A DNA stretch of 64,000 nt from Desulfobulbaceae bacterium (GTDB lineage Bacteria; Desulfobacterota; Desulfobulbia; Desulfobulbales; SURF-16), in contig JALNXE010000009.1 of assembly GCA_023230525.1 (NCBI GenBank), forward strand, positions 7,154 through 71,153, read 5' to 3'. A program made the position numbers and the translations under genes. Under the pieces are notes generated by a model that ran no database searches, was not told where the DNA came from, and saw nothing but the letters and a program-made list of their open reading frames with translations. Shown piece by piece: positions 16,335-23,200 of this stretch (its first letter is position 1; every line of letters starts with the position of its first letter).

Positions 16335-18059
16335 ATGGGTAAAAAAATTGTCATCATAGGCGGTGTTGCCGCAGGACCAAAGGCCGCATGTCACTGTAAG
16401 CGGCTCCTGCCCGAAGCGGATATCACGATCCTTGACCAGGACAGCCTCATATCCTATGGCGGCTGCGGCATTCCCTACTACGTGTCCGGGGATGTCAGTG
16501 ATGAGGAGGAGCTGCGCAAAACCAGCTTTCACATGACCCGGGATGCCACATTCTTTCAGGATGCCAAGGGCGTCAAGGTGCGTACCCAAACCCGGGCCCT
16601 GGCCATTGACCGGCAGAAGAAATGCGTGGAAGTTGAAAACGTGGTAAGCGGTGCCAGGGATTCCGTTCCCTATGACAAACTGGTCATTGCCACCGGCAGC
16701 CAGCCCTTTGTCCTGCCCATTCCAGGGGCGGATCTTGACGGGGTGTACACCATCAGCGATCTGCACAAGGCCATTGCCATCAAAAGCCGGCTGGCCAGGG
16801 GCGAGGTGGGCAGGGCCGTGGTCATCGGCGGCGGCGCCATCGGCCTGGAAATGGCCGAGGCCTTTGCCGATCTCTGGGGCGCGGAAACATCGGTCATTGA
16901 ATTCATGCCCCAGGTCCTGCCGCGCATCATCGACGCCCCCTTTGCCGCCATGCTGCAGCACCACATGCAGAAGCACGGGGTGCAGATCTACACCGGCGAA
17001 GGAGCCCTGTCCATTGAGGCTGACGGCAACGGCAAGGCCTGCCGGGTGGTGACCCCCAAGCGCACCATCGACACCGATATCGTGGTCATGTCCGCCGGGG
17101 TCCGTCCCAGGACCCAGCTGGCCAAAGAGGCCGGCCTGCTCGTTTCGCCGCTTGGCATCGTGGTCAACAACCGCCTGCAGACCTCGGATCCCGACATCTA
17201 TGCCGCCGGGGACTGCATCGAGACCACCAATCTGATCACCGGCAAGAAATTCTTCGCCCCCATGGGCTCCCTGGCCAACCGCGAGGGCCGGGTGGTGGGA
17301 GACAACCTGGCCGGTATCCACTCCACCTTCAACGGCGTTGTGGGAAGCTTTGTCATGAAGGCCTTTGAAAGCTGCATCGGCGCCACCGGCCTCAGCCTGG
17401 AAACCGCCCGCGCCGAGGGCTTTGAGGCGGATGCCTCCATCTCCGCCCCTTCCGACCGGGCCCATTTTTTCCCCACCGAGTCGAAAATGCCCATGCAGCT
17501 CGTTTTTGACCGCAAGAGCCGCCGGGTGCTGGGGGTCCAGGCCTTCGGCGCCGCCAACGATGCGGTGCTGGCCCGGATCAATGCCGCCGCAGCCCTGATC
17601 GGCAAGGGGGGCACCATCGACGACTTCAGCCTGCTGGAAATGGCCTATGCCCCGCCCTTTGCCACGGCTATCGACGCGCTGAACGCCGCGGCCAATGTGG
17701 CGGACAACATGGCCTGCGGCCGGCAGCGCAACGTGGCCATCCAGGATTTCCTTGACTGGATTGCCGCGCCCAGCTCCCGGCCGGACTGGCTTGCCCTGGA
17801 CCTCCGCCATCCCAAAGAGGTTGAGCCTTTTGCCCAGAAATTCGCCGAGCTGTGGCTGGGCATTCCCTATAACGAGATACGCCGGCGCCATAACGAGCTG
17901 CCCGGAGACAAAACCCTGATCATCATCTGCGATGCCGGCACGCGCTCCTATGAAATACAGGTCTTTCTGGACAGCCTCGGCCGCAAAAACAGCCTGGTGC
18001 TGGGCGGCGGCTTTAATGTCATCTCCCGCCTCGGGGTGGACTGGTGGCCGAAAAAATAG
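16335..18059 (+). CDS. CoA-disulfide/persulfide reductase with C-terminal rhodanese domain (Npsr-like)
   Basis: The 574-residue flavoprotein has an N-terminal FAD motif (IVIIGGVAAGPKAA), the catalytic cysteine in SYGGCGIPYY near residue 45, an NAD(P)H motif VVIGGGAIGLEMAEAF near 165 and a dimerisation domain to about 450. A rhodanese domain ends the protein, with the active loop CDAGTR near 535. Known relatives reduce CoA disulfides or persulfides/polysulfides with NADH. The start at 16335 has a GGGGGAG site; an earlier in-frame ATG lacks one. Confidence 0.9.
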   Translation: MGKKIVIIGGVAAGPKAACHCKRLLPEADITILDQDSLISYGGCGIPYYVSGDVSDEEELRKTSFHMTRDATFFQDAKGVKVRTQTRALAIDRQKKCVEVENVVSGARDSVPYDKLVIATGSQPFVLPIPGADLDGVYTISDLHKAIAIKSRLARGEVGRAVVIGGGAIGLEMAEAFADLWGAETSVIEFMPQVLPRIIDAPFAAMLQHHMQKHGVQIYTGEGALSIEADGNGKACRVVTPKRTIDTDIVVMSAGVRPRTQLAKEAGLLVSPLGIVVNNRLQTSDPDIYAAGDCIETTNLITGKKFFAPMGSLANREGRVVGDNLAGIHSTFNGVVGSFVMKAFESCIGATGLSLETARAEGFEADASISAPSDRAHFFPTESKMPMQLVFDRKSRRVLGVQAFGAANDAVLARINAAAALIGKGGTIDDFSLLEMAYAPPFATAIDALNAAANVADNMACGRQRNVAIQDFLDWIAAPSSRPDWLALDLRHPKEVEPFAQKFAELWLGIPYNEIRRRHNELPGDKTLIIICDAGTRSYEIQVFLDSLGRKNSLVLGGGFNVISRLGVDWWPKK

Positions 18060-18062
18060 TTC

Positions 18063-18114
18063 AGGAGCCGTCGTAACGAAATACCCCTTCATTTTGGGTA
18101 TTTCGTTACGGCCC
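18063..18114. repeat. Dispersed GGAGCCGTAACGAAAT hairpin, copy A
   Basis: GTAACGAAATACCC pairs perfectly with GGGTATTTCGTTAC, flanked by AGGAGCCG on the left and CGGCCCC on the right. It begins 4 bases after the reductase stop codon and could serve as its terminator. Related copies lie at 27917, 30559 and 49115. Confidence 0.8.
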
Positions 18115-18232
18115 CATATGCCGCGATAGTATTTTGTCACAACGGTTTGGCGTTTTGGCTTGAGAGTTTCGGGTTCCGGGTATAGGGTGATAAGAAAGAC
18201 CCGGCGGCAAGCAGAAAGCCGCTCAAGCCAAC

Positions 18233-19036
18233 ATGAAAGACACCTTTATCATAAAGATCTGCGGCCTGCTGTTTATTTTGCTGCTGCTGGCCATCCGGCC
18301 GGAGACAGCCCCAGCGCTGACCGGCCGGATCAACCTCAACACCGCATCCGTGCAGCAGCTGCAGGAACTCCCCTATATCGGGGAAAAACGCGCCCAGGCC
18401 ATTGTCGCCTATCGCCGGAGCCACGGGCCTTTCCACAGCCTGGACGAGCTGGTTGAGGTGGCCGATATCGGGGAAAAATCCCTTGAAGCGATCAAACCCT
18501 ACCTCGCCCTCGACACCGGCTTTCCCCGGGAAAACAGCCCGAGCGCCGTCACTGTTCACCAAAAAATCTCCACCGCACCCGGCGATATCATTGTCCTGAC
18601 GGACGGCAAATACTTCCCCACCCTGGTTGATTACCTTAAAACGGCTGAGCATTCCATTGACATGACCATGTTTCTTTTCAAGGCAACCGCCTCCCCCGGC
18701 AACAAACCGGCCTTACTGCTCAAAGAGCTTATCGCTGCCCGGAAAAAAGGGGTCGCGGTCCGGCTGGTCCTGGAAAATTCCGGCTATGATGAATCCCTCA
18801 ACAAGGCAAACGAGAGTGTTGCCCGGAAACTCCGCAAAAACAACATCCCTGTTGTCTTTGACTCGCCGGACACCACCACCCATGCCAAGATGGTGGTCAT
18901 TGACCGGCGCTATTCATTTATCGGCAGCCACAACCTGAGCCATTCCGCCCTGGCCTATAACCATGAAGTTTCCCTGCTGATTGACAACACCGATCTGGCG
19001 GCCCAGCTCACCGCCTATATGGATACCCTGCATTAG
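18233..19036 (+). CDS. Secreted helix-hairpin-helix plus phospholipase D-like protein
   Basis: The 267-residue protein begins with a signal peptide (hydrophobic residues about 8-28). Residues 32-95 are a ComEA-like double helix-hairpin-helix DNA-binding domain (INLNTASVQQLQELPYIGEK). Residues 120-265 are a PLD domain with a single HKD motif, HAKMVVIDRRYSFIGSHNLS near 222. Single-HKD proteins of this kind are usually dimeric nucleases. The fusion suggests an exported DNA-binding nuclease; substrate and role are inferred. Confidence 0.88.
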   Translation: MKDTFIIKICGLLFILLLLAIRPETAPALTGRINLNTASVQQLQELPYIGEKRAQAIVAYRRSHGPFHSLDELVEVADIGEKSLEAIKPYLALDTGFPRENSPSAVTVHQKISTAPGDIIVLTDGKYFPTLVDYLKTAEHSIDMTMFLFKATASPGNKPALLLKELIAARKKGVAVRLVLENSGYDESLNKANESVARKLRKNNIPVVFDSPDTTTHAKMVVIDRRYSFIGSHNLSHSALAYNHEVSLLIDNTDLAAQLTAYMDTLH

Positions 19037-19151
19037 CAGGGAGATGAAACAAGGGGCGGAGTAAAAACCAGGCCCATTACCGGCAATCTGGCCGGGCGAC
19101 TTTCGCATGCACTTTCAGCTCGGTTGGCTTTCCCGGCAACAGGAGGAAGCA

Positions 19152-20270
19152 ATGCCCGACCTTACCCGTTTCACCCAAGTCCCCACCCCCTCACCCGAGC
19201 TGGCCAGCTACCATTACAACCTGGGTGTTCGCCATTTCTCCCAAGGCAACTTTGCCCAGGCAGCCCTCTCCTACCTGCAGGCAGGAACAATCAATCCCGA
19301 AGATCCCGATATCTTTTTCAACCTGGCCCTGACCATGAAAAAGATGGGGTATCTGGAAGAGGCAAAAGGGTATTATGAAAAAGTGCTGTCCCTCACCCCG
19401 GATGATACGGACACCCACTATAATCTCGGCGTCCTGCTCAAGGAGATGGCTGCTCCGGAGCTGGCCATCAGCTCCTTTGCCAAGGTCATCGCCCTTGACC
19501 CCTGTTATCTTTCCGCCCACAAGTATCTGGCCGGACTCTACCAGCAGATGGGGCGCAAAGACCAGGCCCTGGCCAGCTATCGCAAGGTGCTTGAACTGAG
19601 TCCTGCCAGTGAATCAGCCCAGCATATGCTGGAGGCTCAGGAGGGCAAGACCACCTCCACCTGCCCTCTGGGCTATGCCAGGGAACTTTTCGACCAGTTC
19701 TCCGGCCATTTTGACGACGCCATGCTGACCAGACTGGCATGTACCATCCCCGCCCAGCTGCGGCTGGTGATGGATGAACATGCCGGAGAGACTTTTTTTG
19801 CCCATGGCCTGGACATGGGATGCGGGACCGGATTATCAGGAGTTGCCTTCAAAGACTGCGTGGCTCATTTTACCGGAATCGACCTGTCGGGAAAAATGCT
19901 GGCCAAGGCGCGGGAAAAGGAAGTTTATACGGCCCTGGACGAAAACGATATTCTCTCGTTTTTAGATAACACGGCAGAGACATTCGACTTCTTTCTCGCT
20001 GCCGATGTTTTCATCTATCTCGCCGACCTCACGCCGGTTTTCGGGCTGATCAGGAAAAAGGCGCGAAGCCATGCCTCTTTTCTTTTTTCCACCGAGATAT
20101 GCGCGGCGGATTACTGTCTGCAGACCACCGGACGTTACGCCCAGGCCGAAAGCTACATCAATGCCCTGGCGGACAACTGTGATTTCAAGGTGTATTGCCG
20201 CCACAGGGTCAATCTGCGCAAAGAAAAAAACAAATGGATCAAGGGCAATCTCTTTCTGCTGACCGCTTGA
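19152..20270 (+). CDS. TPR repeat and SAM-dependent methyltransferase fusion
   Basis: Residues about 15-160 of 372 are four TPR units (YNLGVRHFSQGNFAQAALSY and similar). Residues about 180-372 form a class I methyltransferase with motif I GLDMGCGTGLSGVAF near 222 and the post-I aspartate in FTGIDLSGKML. The start MPDLTRF at 19152 has AGGAGGAAG upstream. The substrate is unknown. It ends 1 base before the convergent topoisomerase-like gene. Confidence 0.86.
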   Translation: MPDLTRFTQVPTPSPELASYHYNLGVRHFSQGNFAQAALSYLQAGTINPEDPDIFFNLALTMKKMGYLEEAKGYYEKVLSLTPDDTDTHYNLGVLLKEMAAPELAISSFAKVIALDPCYLSAHKYLAGLYQQMGRKDQALASYRKVLELSPASESAQHMLEAQEGKTTSTCPLGYARELFDQFSGHFDDAMLTRLACTIPAQLRLVMDEHAGETFFAHGLDMGCGTGLSGVAFKDCVAHFTGIDLSGKMLAKAREKEVYTALDENDILSFLDNTAETFDFFLAADVFIYLADLTPVFGLIRKKARSHASFLFSTEICAADYCLQTTGRYAQAESYINALADNCDFKVYCRHRVNLRKEKNKWIKGNLFLLTA

Positions 20271-20271
20271 A

Positions 20272-22986
20272 CTAGCCTTTTTTCCTGCGGACCAGCACCT
20301 TTTTTCTGGCGGGGCCGCCGCTGCTGCCTGTTGGGCGGCGCACCAGGATCTTTTTCCTGGCAAGCGGCGGGGCTTCGGCGTCCGCGCCCTCCATCCGCTC
20401 ACCGCCAAGGGTCTGCCGGTAACTGCAGCCGGCCCGGGGACACAGGAGCACCGTCCCGCCCGCTGCCGTCTTTTTCTCCACCAGAAAGGGGGAACCGCAG
20501 CCCGGACAGGTTACGGCATGAGGCCGGGACCAGGCCATGAATTCGCACCCCTCTCCGGGGCAGACATAGAGCTTTTTGCCGGTGGGGGTCCGTTTGACGA
20601 CCAGGGATTGCCTTCCGCAGAGCGGACAGGGCAGATCCATTTTCTGCGGCCCGCTCTCACAGGATTCAGCGTGACGGCAGTCCGGATAACCCGCACAGAC
20701 CAAGTATCTGCCGAAACGATCACTTTTCAACATGAGCGGTCTGCCGCAATCCGGGCAGGATCGCCCCGGCTGGGCCTCAGCCGGTGGCAGCGCAGCAAGG
20801 GCCGCATCGGCCGGTAGACGCCCGGCAGCCGGCAGCGGGCTCTCTTCCGCAGCCGGCAGCGTCTCCTCAAAAACAGTCTCCGGCGCAGCCTCCTGAATCT
20901 CCGGCAGGTCGCTTGCCACAGCTTCCACAGCCGGCGCGGCAACCGTTTCCCCTTCAACGTTCAAGCGATCAAAGGTTTCCGCGTTTGCTCGCGCAACCAT
21001 ATCAGCAGGCCCGGCAACCTCCTCCCGGCCCGGAACGTCTGCGCTGATTTCCCCCTTGGCGCTCCCCACATCCTCCGCCTCTTCCCGCGGCTGGTCGGCA
21101 GCCAGCGCCGCAGCCGCCGCCATCGGCTCCGCCTGCCCGGGTGATTCAACCGTCCCCTCCCCTGCTTCCATGGCTGGGGCTCCTGTTTCCGCGGCAGCTT
21201 TCGCCGCCTGGTCCTGCTGGGCGGCAGCCGTCGCCGGCCTGAGTCTCTCCGGCTCAGGGCTTTTAATGATGTTCTTTGATTTATTCTCCCGGACCGGGAC
21301 TGCCCTGGGAACCTGGATTCTGACCAGGGGCACCCCATGCATGACGAAGTTCTGATCAAACTGTTTCAGCGCGAAGTCAAGGGATTTGCGGCCGCTGACC
21401 ACCTCACCCACCGTCTGCTCAAAATAGGCGGAAAGGCTGATGCCCTTCATGGCCGGAAAGGCCCGATTCAGGGTGGCCACCACCTTGCCGGTATTGGCCT
21501 CGATATGCAAGCCGCCTCTGGCATCAAGGGCAAGGTATTTCTTATCAAGCATCTCCTGCAGGATATGGATCAGAACCGACTCCAGGGGCAGGGAAAACTC
21601 GGCGAGATCCTCACAGAGAGAATCAAAGGTATAGTATTCCGCCGTGACGCCGGTGCACTGTTCCGGGATGACCTGCTCCACGGTGAGTTCCCGGCCGGCC
21701 TGTAAATCCTGCAGGGGACAGTCCGGCAACAGGTAAGGATCATAGCCTTTGGCAAATGCCTTGAGAAAACCTTTTTGCGTCAGCAAGGGGCCCCGCCCCT
21801 GGAACAGGCAACCCCCCGCAGTACATTCCAGCACCAGATTGCGGCCGGCAGCCTCGGGCATCTGACTGGCCAGGGCCCGCTTCCGGATCAAATCATACAG
21901 CTGCCGCTCATCGGCGGGCAGGATATCCGCCAGATGATCGCCCGTAAGGCCGGGAAGCAGGGGAAGAATGACATGGCCGGCTGGCTGCCGTTCAATCAGT
22001 TCCCCGCTGCCAAAAATGGTTGCCACCTCTTTTCTGATGCGGGACAAGGTGACCTGATGGTGCAAGGGGATCACGGCAAAAGGCGCGGAAATGAGGCCGG
22101 TCTGTTTGCCATCAAGGGGGAGCCCGGCATGGAACCTCTGCAGGGCCTGCAACACCTTTGCCGGCCCCATGCCGAGATGGATATAACCGTCATGGAGCAA
22201 CTCGGCGAGACGGTACGGCATGGGTGGTTCCATGGTAAAATCAGACCCCGCCACATCTTTGACCGCCAAGGGCCGCCCGGCAAAAAGGGCCAGGGCCTTT
22301 TTCACCTCGCCCTGATCTCGGAACAAGCCGTCATCCGTTATTCCATAGGCCTCCTGCAGCCTCACCTTGACAGCCCCGGCCGGGGTTGACAGCCGGGCGG
22401 CAATCTGCCATTTCGCCGGAGGGGCAAAGGCCTCGGCTTCCGCTTCCCTTTCTTCCAGCAGGAAAAGGACGGTGAGTGCGGCAAAATTCAGCGGCAGCCC
22501 GCCCGGACCATGCACGGTACCGAGCAGGCGGTGCAGATGGCGCAACAGGCAGCTGTTAAAAAGAGCGCGGATATAAAATGCCGCAGCCGCTCTGTCCTGC
22601 ACCGGCTCAACCAGCCGGAATGCCTCCGCCAGCTCCTCCTGCCCAAAACCTGAGACATGAACCCGCCTGACCCCTTTTTTCCCCTTGGAAGCGGCAAAAA
22701 CGAATTTGCTCAGCATCCAGCTCCAGTACTCTCCCTGCTGATCACTCTCCAGGGCCACATAAATATCCTTGTACAGATTGGTCAACAGGTCCCTGGCAAA
22801 GTCCCTTTCCGCTTCCGTGGGCACAAACTGAAATCCCGTTTCACCGGTGTATAATCTGGGGGCGTTGGGCTGATGGCCGACCTTCATGGGTGCCGAGCGC
22901 AGCAGCAATGTTTCATGCGCGCCGCCGGACTGCTCAGCGAGAGCCTTTGCCTTTGCCTCTGATTCGACTATTACCAAAGATGTCAT
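20272..22986 (-). CDS. Topoisomerase IA-like protein with degenerate active site and zinc ribbons
   Basis: The 904-residue protein aligns by eye with TopA throughout. The Toprim start LVIVESEAKAKAL is kept. The acidic triad region reads VALESDQQGE where TopA has DxDxE, so two of three acids are changed. The active-site motif GLITYMRTDS is replaced by GLISAPFAVIPL, so the catalytic tyrosine is absent. About residues 590-735 are an Ala/Glu/Pro-rich linker, followed by three CxxC zinc ribbons and a basic tail with repeated KK(I/V)LVRR. It cannot be a normal topoisomerase; a structural or DNA-binding role is inferred. The start at 22986 has AGGAG upstream. Confidence 0.85.
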   Translation of the reverse strand: MTSLVIVESEAKAKALAEQSGGAHETLLLRSAPMKVGHQPNAPRLYTGETGFQFVPTEAERDFARDLLTNLYKDIYVALESDQQGEYWSWMLSKFVFAASKGKKGVRRVHVSGFGQEELAEAFRLVEPVQDRAAAAFYIRALFNSCLLRHLHRLLGTVHGPGGLPLNFAALTVLFLLEEREAEAEAFAPPAKWQIAARLSTPAGAVKVRLQEAYGITDDGLFRDQGEVKKALALFAGRPLAVKDVAGSDFTMEPPMPYRLAELLHDGYIHLGMGPAKVLQALQRFHAGLPLDGKQTGLISAPFAVIPLHHQVTLSRIRKEVATIFGSGELIERQPAGHVILPLLPGLTGDHLADILPADERQLYDLIRKRALASQMPEAAGRNLVLECTAGGCLFQGRGPLLTQKGFLKAFAKGYDPYLLPDCPLQDLQAGRELTVEQVIPEQCTGVTAEYYTFDSLCEDLAEFSLPLESVLIHILQEMLDKKYLALDARGGLHIEANTGKVVATLNRAFPAMKGISLSAYFEQTVGEVVSGRKSLDFALKQFDQNFVMHGVPLVRIQVPRAVPVRENKSKNIIKSPEPERLRPATAAAQQDQAAKAAAETGAPAMEAGEGTVESPGQAEPMAAAAALAADQPREEAEDVGSAKGEISADVPGREEVAGPADMVARANAETFDRLNVEGETVAAPAVEAVASDLPEIQEAAPETVFEETLPAAEESPLPAAGRLPADAALAALPPAEAQPGRSCPDCGRPLMLKSDRFGRYLVCAGYPDCRHAESCESGPQKMDLPCPLCGRQSLVVKRTPTGKKLYVCPGEGCEFMAWSRPHAVTCPGCGSPFLVEKKTAAGGTVLLCPRAGCSYRQTLGGERMEGADAEAPPLARKKILVRRPTGSSGGPARKKVLVRRKKG

Positions 22987-23200
22987 TTCATGCGGCTCCT
23001 GCCGGAAAAAGTAATGATAACAACGGGAACGCAATTTATTGTAGCGACTATCCGTTAGAAAAGCAAAATATAGATTTTTCCCCTGCCCTTCTGTATGCTG
23101 AAAGGAGAAAAATCACGGATCGCTTTGCCGTACCGGCATCTCCCGGCAACTTCAGCTAAACAAACAGCGCCGCAGATCATTCCAGGCCGCGGGACATATC

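Noticed and set aside
16311..18140. 609-codon minus-strand frame
   Set aside because: It is antisense to the persulfide reductase, Gly/His/Asp rich, with no domain pattern.
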